From an uncultured Bacteroidales bacterium (GTDB lineage: Bacteria > Bacteroidota > Bacteroidia > Bacteroidales > WCHB1-69), in assembly GCA_900316305.1 (NCBI GenBank), contig ONCM01000024.1, forward strand, positions 1 to 60,865: DNA of 60,865 nt, in the 5' to 3' direction. The position numbers and the translations under genes are program-made. The notes beneath the pieces were generated by a model that saw only the letters and a list, made by a program, of their open reading frames with translations, searched no databases and was not told the DNA's origin. Position 1 is the first letter of the stretch; each line of letters starts with the position of its first letter. This document shows, piece by piece, positions 51,101-60,300 of this stretch.

Positions 51101-54031
51101 GTAGGCCACATAAGGATAAGTGTCAGGATTATGAACGACTCCCCATTTGTCCATGTTGTCTGTCATATCCACATTCTTGACATAGGGGGTGGTGACGGTC
51201 TGCTCGGTGAGGGTGGAGACTTCCGCGAAATAGCGATTCTGATAAGTGGAATCGAGATACCAACCGCCGAACTCATACAGGTCGCGTTGGCCAGTGGGGG
51301 CGCTGACCTTGTCGCCGTAGCTGATACGGAAGTTCATGGCTTGGGAGGCATTACCCCAGTTCAAACTCGGATCTGTGCCAGCCTGCGGGTGCAGGAAAAC
51401 GCGGTACTGTATCTGGCGCCACCGGGCATACACCACAAGGTTGCCCATAGGCATCTTATCAAACTCGTATCTTCTGGAGCAAGCTTCGTCCATATACCAA
51501 CCGTCGAACACAAACCCCTCCTCTGTTAGAGGGAGTGTCGGCTCATAGGAGTTGAGGGTATCAATGTTTGCACCGTATTTTACGCCTGTCATAATGCGCA
51601 AAGGGGTGTTGCTGCTGTTGTTTTGCAACTCGTCTCCGTTGCCGTCCATATAAACTCCGTCTCTGAACGTGATGCTGTAGGCATTGCGACGGTAGTGATA
51701 GTTTAGTACGTAAGCAGAATCCTTGTTTTGTCCGTGATATTTGTAATTGAGTCCGTCAGAAGCGCTTTTATCATAGGTGTATCCTTCAAATGAAGGTCCC
51801 TTGTCCATCAGGAATGTATAGTTGTTTTCCCCGGCTCTCGTGAAAAAGGTGTCCGAGGGAGTGTCGGAATAAGATCCGTCGGCATTGGCAAGATAGTAAT
51901 AAAAAGTCGCATCGCAATAGGTTGGTGCATATCTGGCCAACAGCAGATTGGCCGTGGAATCGTCCAGACGGCCCAATATTTGTTCATCCATGATATTCAC
52001 CTCCCCTTTCAAGGTGTTTCCGCCAGTGCCATTGCCCGTCCCGCTCGTTCCGCCAACAAAAGCCTTTGCCGTGGACATCAAAAACCAGCTGATAAAATTG
52101 CTCCCTGAGACGGTGATGTTTTCATGCGTCGGCCATCGATTTCTGATGTTCTCTCCATAATAGGCGGTTATCGTGTCGTAGTAGTAGCGATAGGAACCCG
52201 AAACATCATAAAAGTGGGGTGTGCTGCCGAAAAGTTTGGGGATCCCGGAAAGGGAAACAATGTTGCCGGAGCTCCAGTTTCCCAAAAAATCAGGTGCTTC
52301 CGGATTTAGGGACTTGCCTATGCTGGTCCCTTTATAATCCCCGTTTCCGTTGGCGTTTGTCCGTACCACATAGAGTCTCAGATTGTATTTCATGCGGTCG
52401 AAATAGATGTTGACCACTGCTTTGCCGTCGGTGGTCACCGCCTGGTCCACGATGGGGTTTACGGAGGAGATCGTGAAGCCGGTGTAGGGGTCCGACTCTT
52501 GACCGTTGGGGACCGATTTGATGCCACCCAGCGTATCCCCGCCCACGATCACATAGTCCAAATCGCCTTCCTTTCCTGTGACGATGGCCTGGTTTTTGAT
52601 GGAGTAGCCCACCTTGCCTTCGAGTGAGAAGGATTCCGCGAAGTCATAGCCGTTTCGAGCCACATTCTGCCGCCAAACGATAATCGTATAGAAAGCCCGC
52701 TCTTTGGTCACCCATTTGGCGTGGATAATGGTGTCTTGATTGAGATAGCCTTTGAACACAAAGGGAGTGTCGAAAGTGGGGTCGGCGTACCAACCGCCGA
52801 AGTTATAGCCGTATCGGGTAGGGTAGTCGGGCTCGGCTTCCGACAACGTGTCGCCTGCGATGCCGACATCATTCGATTTAAGGAATTTCGGGGCGGTGTA
52901 GGAGGCGCCTTTGCCGTTCTCGTTGAATACCAGCCAATAGCCGTAGGCCAGCTCCTCCATGAAGGTGATGTCCCCTTTGATTTTGATGGAGGTTCCGTTG
53001 GGGTAGATGTCGTCCTGCAGTTTTCCTTCCACAACGTTTGAGTCGCCCTCTATGAGGAGCCAGCCTTGGAAATTCGCATTGGCAGCGGTCGGGATGTACG
53101 ATTCGTTGACGATGTAGTCTTGCTCGGGATTGTCGTTGCGGAGGTAGAGCACCTCGTCAACGCCTATGACGACATTGGGGTTGCGCAGGCTTCGGTAGTT
53201 GATGGTATGGGCTTTCAGCAGCACCGAGTAGAACATCATGGTGTCGCCAAGGTCTCCACTGATCTCATCGCCGTTTTTGAGGCGGTCGTAAACGAGCTCG
53301 CGCACCACGTCAATGGTCATACGGCTTTCGGGGTCGGCCGTGTAATCCGGGGTCCGGGACCATCCGAAGAAATTCACTCCATCCGGAATGTAGCCGGGGT
53401 TGGGCGGATAGACGAGCCGGGACATGAATTTGCCGTTGTAGATGGTGTCGGCGCGTTTCACCAGCATGCAGAGGGTGTCGTATAGCAGGGAGTCGGGGGA
53501 GGAGTAAGCGTCGTTATGCCGTGTTTTGACGAAGGCGACCACCATGCGGTTCTTGCCGTTTGGGGTGCCGATCACATAGACGGAGAAGTGTTTGGCTGGG
53601 AAGGTGACGGTGTTGTTCGCGGAGACTACAGTGGCCACAAATTCGCGGCCCTCTTCGGTTTCATGGAAGATGTCGAGTTTTTTGCCGTTGCCGAAGCTGG
53701 GGTCGGTGATGGTCACCTGGGCGGGTTGTCCGTAGGCGGGTTGCCACTCCTGGTTATGGCTGTCGGTGAGCGTAATGTCGTAAGCGGCAAGCATGGGATT
53801 GCCCTCCTCGTCCTCACGCTCCACAGATTCCACATGCATGCGAGCATTTGCAGGCATCCGACCAGACACCATGAAATCCACTGCGGCGCCGTCTTTGGAT
53901 ATGCTGCAGCTCTTTTGCTGGTTAGGGGGCAGCGTGACACAGTCCTGTGCCATCATGCGGTAATTCAGTCCTGTGATGAGCAGGAGAATGGTTCCCAATG
54001 TGGTAATGATTCTCTTTGTCGGTGTCTTCAA
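40838..54031 (-). CDS. Giant MBG-repeat adhesin-like protein, N-terminal part
   Basis: 4,397 codons. The signal peptide MKTPTKRIITTLGTILLLITG with an AQDC end sets the start at 54031, about 84 bp below a -7 element. Residues about 200-1340 contain InlB B-repeat-like (Listeria-Bacteroides) units such as GYNFGGWYADPTFDTPFVF and GFVFDGWYMDEACSRRYEF, ending in HAKW or YARW. HYR/PKD-like modules follow (about 1340-2300, e.g. DKQAPEIAI, CGDTATV). Two tandem DUF1566/FISUMP-like domains occupy about 2310-2750 (GWYLPAAGELSMYF...GYWSSTD and GWYIPDMMQLRLWY...GYWSSTG). The rest is the MBG array. The ORF ends by frameshift (AWTWRLV-stop) inside a repeat. With its two downstream pieces the gene would encode about 6,480 residues. 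Surface adhesin inferred; no T9SS C-terminal domain seen. Confidence 0.85.
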   Translation of the reverse strand: MKTPTKRIITTLGTILLLITGLNYRMMAQDCVTLPPNQQKSCSISKDGAAVDFMVSGRMPANARMHVESVEREDEEGNPMLAAYDITLTDSHNQEWQPAYGQPAQVTITDPSFGNGKKLDIFHETEEGREFVATVVSANNTVTFPAKHFSVYVIGTPNGKNRMVVAFVKTRHNDAYSSPDSLLYDTLCMLVKRADTIYNGKFMSRLVYPPNPGYIPDGVNFFGWSRTPDYTADPESRMTIDVVRELVYDRLKNGDEISGDLGDTMMFYSVLLKAHTINYRSLRNPNVVIGVDEVLYLRNDNPEQDYIVNESYIPTAANANFQGWLLIEGDSNVVEGKLQDDIYPNGTSIKIKGDITFMEELAYGYWLVFNENGKGASYTAPKFLKSNDVGIAGDTLSEAEPDYPTRYGYNFGGWYADPTFDTPFVFKGYLNQDTIIHAKWVTKERAFYTIIVWRQNVARNGYDFAESFSLEGKVGYSIKNQAIVTGKEGDLDYVIVGGDTLGGIKSVPNGQESDPYTGFTISSVNPIVDQAVTTDGKAVVNIYFDRMKYNLRLYVVRTNANGNGDYKGTSIGKSLNPEAPDFLGNWSSGNIVSLSGIPKLFGSTPHFYDVSGSYRYYYDTITAYYGENIRNRWPTHENITVSGSNFISWFLMSTAKAFVGGTSGTGNGTGGNTLKGEVNIMDEQILGRLDDSTANLLLARYAPTYCDATFYYYLANADGSYSDTPSDTFFTRAGENNYTFLMDKGPSFEGYTYDKSASDGLNYKYHGQNKDSAYVLNYHYRRNAYSITFRDGVYMDGNGDELQNNSSNTPLRIMTGVKYGANIDTLNSYEPTLPLTEEGFVFDGWYMDEACSRRYEFDKMPMGNLVVYARWRQIQYRVFLHPQAGTDPSLNWGNASQAMNFRISYGDKVSAPTGQRDLYEFGGWYLDSTYQNRYFAEVSTLTEQTVTTPYVKNVDMTDNMDKWGVVHNPDTYPYVAYNSDTIVINNNGDIISNKDTVDRFWITKKLDLYARWRHKLDGAEGVKVQYVCDSCEASSMPKPDTNLYLDKSKMVAGPAATSAFHNKIFAYWVLQNWNPTKGRFVDSLDADGKPVFVYPGGPYTLHLPYTWRKQTGDSAVYVYQLRAELESFEDNRTFIVWYRNWGKPDGDTVRYDMSDTLTINMMVTIPYPNEVGEREGYIYKGWHKKGYGPEGSGQESTFEDRLLGDNITVNSLWYNPEDGRYYSKDYTTLAPDSLEFYRAYGVGADEVTPYDYFYAVWEPIQYTIRFHQNTDDPIVTGTMEDQVFKYDERKNLSKIGYLYKCHKFLGWAMSPDGEVVYENQEEILNLTSENGKIFDLYAKWVEESHNLVVSPDSATCLSPGSIGIRLDGVSMPNYTYSVIELDTTDTPYGTVDTVWQHVSSGTHIVAHHIVHGPYRVEVVTGSQCVVYKDTAVFLNPVEVPWDNPIETVCSGSPFVIKPSTNDDVRYLWDAPTKSPDAVVIPDTANTNDPQEYILCTISNNDGSPVSYTIHAILGNCELGDVPTTINVSSAELGPFTINLSSLTDTLCSGTSLDVTASVNENIYNKDSYKLNWIFKGDTISSTETGHSPTVIQQLTMPDTCRGDFSVEVYYADVTECHVNAVKNFKVRIKDWEGPERKDSTVHCVKDAVAPHTIEPSIMPVVKDGCGDTLKPIIYDTLVDPVDLSCDGTVTYIYEYEDCDGEEKYWDFVYHVDKQAPEIAITSVPDPTPIGACQYRIPAIGYELTDCDPSLVTVTQTPSATDHIRQIDKDSVVTITLTAADKCGDTATVITTVTIPARPTVTPTAEKPEFCLGDTTRVTAATTGTSSASVITWSATPSTGEFIYDTVTTFTATTHDPYTLTATVVENGCLATGETSVTVKPSAELTVTNQNQTTCFGASISNVYITLLYTDNLVTSGDLPAGVTFHSENNGYVISGTPTQAGVFKYYLTASSQDPSCGVTKDSVSIEISPFTEGTVSISGDTVFCEGKSTTLRVKQNAQSNAKSYTWANSNGILPYTKSYLTVVEPGTYSVTVTSLEGCISTGSQIVTRNPRPSVELVLPSPICPEDNVQQLQANITDEIQKPEYTYYWTTGKDAAFNGTEHLATPTLTMLVPENCKTISYPVTLILEDSSGCQKTVSDSILMRNVPPTISPKTESITLSPNAYCQYFIPNEQALDTLVDISGNCTRTEDLSTSIFYPSANVGNIITSTDSITITVTDACNHSARTKIEVKIPEGMPVQERDSLVLNSFEWEGITHTESTTVESEDNNIGHSCSIDRANITVLHTSKTDTAICEGGTVNLIVNVDRPVLPAVGDVLCLKPTSTTNVYDTLVLRPDTFLARATADALTPIGVVFYVDPNDNSRGKALALVDAVSGTCQWAYNNNNNVTDGNANNNSSHLKAAYDINGYSNTANMIATAAAKNTNAPAANYCYHYNPLTKSGTDSVHFGWYLPAAGELSMYFAQRIQVNKTLQKLSAYSATIPLVDYVSGSLNLGYWSSTDYNNSQAEFVNQTGQYSNTNKTSEKNVRAVFSYHSSVSQMNVGCKVGDLISFKGGSKGVICYVDPNNPYKGWAAALHDLNNSDMKPDSGRYMLQDNTVTQSLTNFIVPWPDDGGKDLEPNYYTGFGKTELNVPHGMDNTKFLLAHNSRAATALKNSTQYNLDDGWYIPDMMQLRLWYALFPVIKNTVENNGGKLPNFEGGDNNGYWSSTGTKKANDFGRMQFPDGKFRSNRGTNPANLHHIRPVRDFDLSISWNNNNAVASTNRLADTMEVSPDTTQTYYATVKFCGWTLRDSATVIVATKPKITAKNDTADRLLGCNPASIPIMTVDSFTVEDNSKPDAKVSLTRRDTSGIERSLTWTATYQNQCGQNADTVRVTYRWCELSVKAKDSTKVFDGEALPATFVCTPSGTTPTVRYKVKNGDTWSDYTTDIPSITHAGSLTYLVEVISDNCNCTVSDTATLTITPKQVTVTAKSEEFTYDGTAHSNDGYDVVGLVGDDAISAVVTGSITFPSESPVTNTVGDCTFTTGIADNYTVTKVNGQLTMTNAEVAITITAASDEWTYDGDAHQNTTVAVTEGTLFEGDELVATATGSVTNVSDTQEGNNPIATGYKIMHGEEDVTANYTITTVAGKLTINPRAVTVTAQDNAFVYTGEAQSWPEYDVDGLIGSDAITAVVTGSITFPNESPVTNELTSYEFTSGTADNYTVTTVDGELTMAVADKEITITAASQAWTYDGSAHSNDTVKVTSGTLFPGDSLVATTTDSVKNVSETAVGNNPIAEGYKIMHGTVDVTANYVITANAGTLTINPTPVTVTANSEEFTYDGNAHSNSGYEVIGLVGNDAINAVVTGSIKFVSESPVTNVLSSYEFTSGTAGNYSVTKVNGQLTMTKASVPITITAASQSWTYDGIGHKDTIVTVTEGTLFEGDQLVATAAGHVTNVAETNTGNNTIEDGYKVKHNYQDVTENYVITPVAGTLTINPKPVTVTAKSEEFTYDGTAHSNSGYDVVGLVGNDAISAVVTGSITFPTQNPVTNKLTSYQFTTGTPGNYSVTTANGQLTMATADRAITITAASGEWTYDGSAHSNTAVTVTSGTLLAGDALVATATGSVTNVADNATGNNPIAAGYKIMHDTVDVTANYTITPVAGTLTINKKAVTVKAQDKEFTYTGEAQSWPEYDVIGLVGNDSIKAVVEGSIKFLGDTVPNEVKSYSFKTGTSDNYIVTTTDGQLTMTKASVTITITAASEEWTYDGVAHHNTTVTLTSGNLLTDDYLEAQATGSVTNVADNAEGNNPIADGYKIMHGTQDVSANYVITAVAGKLTINPRPVTVTAQNESFFYTGEAQSWPEYDVDGLVGNDAISAVVTGSITFPNESPVTNVLTSYQFTAGTPGNYKVTTANGQLTMTKASVPITITAASDAWTYDGSAHSNTAVTVTSGSLLPGDALVANATGSVTNVSETAVGNNPIASGYKVMHGTEDVTENYAIVAEAGKLTINPQPVTVTAKSEEFTYDGNAHSNSGYEVIGLVGDDAITAVVTGSIKFPSEDTVTNTLTSYTFTTGTPGNYSVITKNGKLTMTKASVPITITAASQSWTYDGNAHTNSTVTVTSGNLLTGDELVATAAGSVTNVADTHTDNNPIAEGYKVMHNYQDVTENYVITPVAGTLTINPKPVTVKAQDKTFAYTGEAQSWPKYDVEGLVGNDSISAVVTGTITFPSQGTVTNKLTSYEFITGTLGNDGTAHADSAVTVTSGSLLAGDSLVAKATGSVTNVADNAQGNNLIVPGYKVMRGDEDVTAKYAITTQAGTLTINPAQVTVTAQDTVFTYTGEAQSWPKYDVEGLVGNDSISAVVTGTITFPSQTVTNTLTGYAFVVGDAENYSVTKINGELTMTHASAAITITAASQAWTWRLV

Positions 54032-54114
54032 ACGCCGTTTAATAACCTATATACAAATTTTTGACTATCAGCCTTTTAGCGGGAGTCAAAGTTGCCCCAA
54101 TATAATGGGTGCTG

Positions 54115-54122
54115 CAAAAGTA
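54115..54122 (-). promoter_or_regulatory. -7 promoter element (TACTTTTG) for the giant MBG gene
   Basis: Matches TAnnTTTG on the minus strand, 84 bp upstream of the start at 54031. The surrounding 54032-54262 holds no gene. Confidence 0.6.
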
Positions 54123-54262
54123 CAAATTTTTTTGTTAATATGTACATGGCTTTTTTTCTGATTTTTATGACATTTTAGGAGGGGCTCGGGTGGTTTTGCC
54201 TCCACCGAAAACGCAATGCACGGTCAAGGGGAGGGGACACCCTCTGTCTTCCGCTGGCACAC

Positions 54263-54298
54263 AAAAAAACACCCCCGGATTTTCCGGGGGTGTTTTTT
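54263..54298 (-). terminator. Terminator of the second giant FISUMP gene
   Basis: A perfect 16-bp stem AAAAAACACCCCCGGA / TCCGGGGGTGTTTTTT with a 4-base loop, about 35 bp behind the stop at 54333. A- and T-runs on both sides allow bidirectional use. Confidence 0.92.
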
Positions 54299-54332
54299 GT
54301 TTGGTAAATCGACAGTAGATCGTCAATCTCAT

Positions 54333-57300
54333 TTACGGGGCGACTTTCCGGATACAGCGCACGCCCTTCAAATCGCCTTTCGGGTTCTGTTGGAAGAGCC
54401 CGTCGCTGCAGTAGTACTGGAGGACGGCGTTGGCGGCGGTGCCGGCGGCGGTGCCGGTTTCGGGCATCCAGAAGTGGGCGCCGGTGAGGAGGTCTTCGTA
54501 ACGCTGTGACGTGCTGTTGAAGAAGCCGTTGGCGCGGGCGTTGAAGCCGCTGTTCGGCAACGTGCCGCCGAATTCAGGCAGCCAGTAGCCGTCGCCGGCA
54601 TCCTTCAGCAGGGTGGCGTCACCCACGGTTGCGAAGAGCATCGTGAAGTCATGCAGGTTGCCTACAGCCCAGCCGTCAGGACAGATGCCTTGCACGTAAG
54701 GCCGTCCGTTGTCACCGATAGAGTCGGCAGGAATGGCAGTGTCGTCGCCCTCGGGGACATTCATCGCGGAGTACCAAGAGTAGAGGTAGCCGAACTTTTG
54801 CAAATTCTCTTCGTCATCCTTGTATGCGTGGTAGTTGGCAATCGCATGGCCAGCCGCGGTGGTATCGTTGCGCAGGTTCTCGGTCATCCAGCACTGGGAA
54901 CCGATACGTTTGGCATCGTAGAAGTGACCGTGGTAGGTGACACCGATACAAGGAGTGTACACCACCTCTACCGTTTGGTTGCAGGTGGCCATCACGTTGC
55001 CGAGGTCGTCGGCAAGGGTCCAGACGATGGTGTGCGTGCCCACAGAGAGCGGGTTCTGACCGTCGAGGTTGCTGCTGATGACGATGTTGTCCACCATCGG
55101 ATCCAACGTTGCGCTGTCGGTGAACACCAACATGGTGTCGGCGTTGCCCTCTTTCAGCACAAGGTTGAGGTCAGCGGGACAATGGAAGTTTTGGTCGATG
55201 TTGTCGATAGTCAGGGTGACGTCGAAGTCGGGCGTGTAGTTGCCCAAACCGTGGTTGATGGCGAAGCCGCTCTTCACGGCGATGCCGTTCTCCGCGTAGG
55301 CGTTGAAGCTGCCTTCAGTACACGTGTAGGTGCCCACCACGTGGCTCTCGGTGGTGATGGTGCCGGTGATGGTGTCGGTTTCAGCCAGACCGGTGATGTG
55401 CAGCTGGTCGGCGGTCACCACAAACGGATGGCCGTTATAGGCACGGGCGGTGTCCAGCGACATCGAGAGGGTGGCTCTGTTGACCGTCAGCGTGCCGAAT
55501 TCTTTCTTGAGACCCTTGTAATGCTCGGGATTGTCCAGCACGCAGGTGAACTCGTTGGCGATGTCGCCCGCGTTGGTGAGGGTGCTCTCAGGATTGGGGG
55601 TGATGACGAGCTTGTCGTGGAAGTGGACGCTGAAGATCAGTCCGTTGGAGCCTTCGTCGGCAGGAATGGTGTCGTTGCCGAGGGTGACCACGTAGTTGTG
55701 GTTGGTGAGCGGGGTGCCGTCGTAGGGTTTGGAGGCGGAACCGGACATGACCTTCACGGTGTCTTGCATCAAACGGACGATGACGGTGGCCTCTGCTTGC
55801 TTCGGATAGCACACCGGGGACTGGTCGCTGATGGCGGTAAAGAGGAGCTTGTAGGTACCCGTGTCGGCAGGCGTTCCGGAGACTTCCAGCCCTTGAGCGG
55901 TTTCCTGGACCCCCAAACCGACATTCGCAAATGAGGTGGCCACGTTGTTGAGCGATATGGCGGAAGTAATATACTGGGAGTATTGGCTGGTGACGGTTAC
56001 GGGAGTGATGGGATCCTCAAGGACAATCGTCTGGAGCTCGGGCGTGACGGAAATCTCCGGTAGAGGATTGATGAAGATCACCTGCTTTTGCACGGAATCG
56101 TTGCCGCAAGCGTCGGTCACCGTCCAAGTTCTGGTGATCTGGCGTTTTCCACTCGGCAGGAGTTCGGGTTCGCTGTCGGAATAGTCGATGCTGAGCTGCG
56201 CCTCGGAATGGCAGTCTTCGGAGACATTCGACACATTGCCCGAGACTGTCGGGTCGATGTTGTACGAGCCGTCAGTATTGGGACAGATGGTGGCAGCCGC
56301 CGGCACGGTAAAGCTCGGTTTGTTGCGATCGCCACCGCTGACGCTCATCGTCGGGTCCGTATCCAACGCATTTTGACACCCGTCCTTAACAGTGTAGGTA
56401 CGGGTGATGGTCCACGCGCAGTCGTTGCCTATGGTGTCGTCCTTAAACGTCACGGTGACGATGCCGGAGCAATCCTCGTACAGCGACTGTATGTAGGACG
56501 CATCCTTCAAGCCGCTCTTGTCCGCATTGGCAAGGCAATTGTTCTGACCCGTGATGTCGTCAGGCCAGCTGCCCGTCAAAACAGGCGACGTCAGATCACC
56601 GCCGCTCTGAGGCAGATGGATGATGGTGTCGTTGGCCGGGCAACCGTCGCTGACGACGTAGTTGTAGGTGGTACTCCATCCGCAGTCATGGTCATTGATG
56701 ACAGTTTCGTCTATGAAGGATACGGTGACCGTGTTGCAGTCATCCTCAAACAGGGCTTTGATAATGTCTGTGGAGGGAGCTGCGGCCCGCTGACTGAAGC
56801 AGGCGTTCTGATTCTCGTTGGAAGGCAGGGTGTTGCCCGCTTTGAGATGCGGACGGTTCTGGTCGCTGCCGCTGACGCTCATGCTGGGCAGCGTGGTGCC
56901 GGAGGTGTAGTAGATGTTGCCGCACGCATCTTTCACGGTGTAGGCCTTGGTGACAGTCCAGGAACAGTTGTCGCCCGTGATGGTCAAGGCGCTGTCCACG
57001 GTGAACTCTCCGCATTCGGAGAAGAGGGCTTTGACTTGTGCGTTGGTGTAGAGCAGGTTCTGCAGAGTGTCGTTAAAACAGCTGTTCACATTTTCGATGT
57101 TGTCGGGCCAAGTGCCGGTCAATGCAGGTGCGGTATGGTCGCCGCCGCTGACGCTCATGCTGGGCAGTGTGTTATCGGGGGTGTGGTAAATGTTGCCACA
57201 AGCATCTTTCACGGTGTAGGTCTTGGTGATGGTCCATAAACAGTTGTTGACGGAGATGTCCAAGGTGCTATCCACGGTGAAGTTTCCGCATTCGGAGAAG

Positions 57301-60300
57301 AGGGCTTTCACCTGCGCGTTGGTGTAGAGCAGGTTCTGCAGGGTGTCGTCAAAGCAGCTGTTCACATTTTCAATATCATTGGGCCAGGTGCCGGTCAAGG
57401 CAGGTGCTGTACTGTCGCCGCCGCTGACGCTCATCGTTTTCGTCGTCGAAGCGCAACCGCCGGTAATCGAGATGTCGTAGGTGCGGATCCACGTCCATTC
57501 GCAATCGCTGGTCGCAGTGGCGTTGTCCTGCTCGGTCACGGTGATTTCACTGGCATTCGTGACGGGGTTGCAGTTCGCAAAGAGTGTCTGGATCTCGCTG
57601 GCATCTTTCAGACCAATCGTGTCCGCGTTGCCGAAACAGGTGTTCTGATTCGGGAGGTTTGCAGGCCAATTGGCGGGTTCCACGATATTGCGGCAGAGGA
57701 TGGTGAACAGTGCCGTGTCGTAGGTGACGGCATAGTTGCCCTGGGCGATGGCACCGGTGGGCGTGATGATGTATTGACCGACATCGTTGCCGGTTTCGCG
57801 GGAGATGGTGTAGCTCGGGATGAAATCGTCGTTTTCGAGTACGCCCGTGATTGTGACAGTGAGCGGCGGATCGGCCTCGCCATAGAACTTGGTCTTCGCA
57901 TCTGCGTTGACAAGTACGGATACAGGGGTGATGGTCAGCGTGCCGGTCGAGTCTGTCCGGATATTGGTGAAATAGGAGGTCACATCGTTGTTGTTCGCGT
58001 CGAAGATATGGAACGAGGTCACCGCATTCACGGCCTTCTCGCCCTCGCCGGGAACCACGTTCGTCACCGTGCCGTCGGCGGTGGCTGTCCAGGTGAGGAC
58101 TTCGGGAACGCCTGTCACGGTGAAGTCGTCGTGCTCATTCTTCGTCAGCGGCAAACCGTCATAAACCTTGCTTGCGCTGCCAGGGATAACCTTGATGAGG
58201 GTGTCATTTACCGTTACCGTCAGCGTCCCGGGGTAGTAGTCAATCAAATAGTTGGAGGTCTTGTCGATGGTGGTGTCGTTCGGGGCGGTGATTTTCGCAT
58301 TGCTGATACTGTTTGTGCTTGAACCCACATCAGTCTGGCTGCCGCTGAAGGACAAGCGTGAAATAACGTCTTCATGGACGAGGGCAGGTTTGTTATCGTT
58401 CGTCATACAGGTGTAGTTGTTCGAGGTCAGCGGGGTGCCGTCGTACTTCTTGGTGGCGTCGGTAGCGGTGATGACGATAGGTCTCGGTTCCACCCTGATG
58501 CTGAAGGTACTGCTATCGATGCTGCAGCCCCATCCTTGGTGGCTGGTGGCCGTAACGAGAAACTCGGCGTTAGTGACGGCGAATTCAGGATCGCCATACA
58601 CTCTGTCATATTCATTATTATTTTGGTCTTTTTTATGTTCTACAGAGCATCCGAGCGAGTCCAATCCGATGCCGTCCACACCCGTTATGGAAAGGTCGGA
58701 GTACTGATGATATATCCACACATCCGTGATAGGATTGCCGTAGATGATGGTTTGATAGGGTACGTTGATTTCAGTGATTTTCGGCAAAGGACGAACGTGG
58801 ATGGAGATCGAATCGTAGGTGGTGTTGCCGCAGGAGTCGGTCACGGTCCAGAGTTGCTTGTAGTGTCGCACCCCATTGTCAGATTCGCCCTGAGTTATTC
58901 TATACCCCCGAGGATGATAAAAATCAAAGCGGGAAGTGTCCATCGAGCTTTGGACACTGAAACTCCCCTGCAGTCTTGTGCAGTTGTCGTGCAGATTCGT
59001 AATCGTTATTTCGTCTGCGACACGGGTGACGGTGTTTTCGTAGTTGCCGTCGGGGTCAACGCACAGGGTTGTGTCATGGGGGACGATCTCGAAGGTAGGT
59101 CGTGTGGTGTCTTGGATGAACTGGGCGTGATAGAAGGTCTTCGCGTTGCCGTAGGGGTCGGCGACGGTGTAGGCCACCACCACGGTGTCGGCGCAACGGT
59201 CGCCGGTCTTGAGGGTCTTCGTCTTGCTCACCAGGCTGATGTCGTTGCCGGTACATTCGTCGCTGAGGCCGAAGAGGGTCGTCAATTCCTCTATGTCATG
59301 GATAGTACGGATGCTGTCGCAGAGGCACTGGGCAGAATCGGCCCATAGGGTGTTGTTTTTAACCTCGGGGTTGCTAGCCACAGGGGGCGTCTGGTCGCGG
59401 CCGGAGACCTCGATGGTATCGTAAATGGTATGGCCGCAGGCATCCGTCACCACATACGAACGGCGGATCGTCCATCCGTAGTGGTCGTCGCCGGTGTTGG
59501 TGTCCTTGTGGGTGATGGTCATTTGGCTGCAGTCGTTGTCTTTGGGGAAAAACAGGTCTTTGTTGAAACTGGCCAAGCAGGCATCCTGATATAATGTGCC
59601 GTCTATCCAAAGAGAGTTGATAGAGCGCACAGGAGCCGACTGGTCGCCGCCGCTCACGTAAATGACTCTGCTTGTCGAATCGCAAAAGTTGGGGTTGGAA
59701 ATCTTGACGGTATAGGTGCGTACCCACTTCCAATCGCAGTTGTTAGCCAATATCGTCGAATCCTTTGTGAGCACTTGGAAGGCATCGGGTTGCAACGTGT
59801 CGTTGTTGGCCAGTATCAGTTGCTTGATTATCAGTTTTTTGATACTGTCGATAGAAGGCAGCGCGTTGGTGTTGGATGGGGAATAGCATTCGTTCCAGTT
59901 CTCGATGTCGTCGGGCCAATTGGCAGTGTCAATTTTGTTCAAGAGATCGCGGCAGGAGATGGTGAGATCCCCCGAGTCGATGGTCACCGTATAGTTTTCG
60001 TTTAGCTCGGCGGTCAGTATGTCGGGGTGGTTACCCACGGTTTCTATGTTGGAACTCCTGAAATAGTGGATTACGAGGCTATCGCTGTTGACAAGTCCAG
60101 TGACTGTACCGGAGAAAACGGGGTCGGCGTCTCCGTAGGTTTTGCTGGTGTCATTGACGGTGATGGTGGCGGGGCGCGGGGTGATGGAGAGAGTGTCGAA
60201 AATCGTATAGACATTGTAGTGGCAGCTGTGGTCGATGCCGTTGGAGATGCTGTAGGTGAATTTGTTCTCGTATGTTCCGGCATTGACGGCGTTACTGTCG

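Noticed and set aside
34973-53485. Many plus-strand ORFs opposite the giant MBG gene, e.g. 37394-38452 and 44330-45202
   Set aside because: They follow the 510-bp repeat of the opposite strand and lack domains; composition mirrors the real frame.
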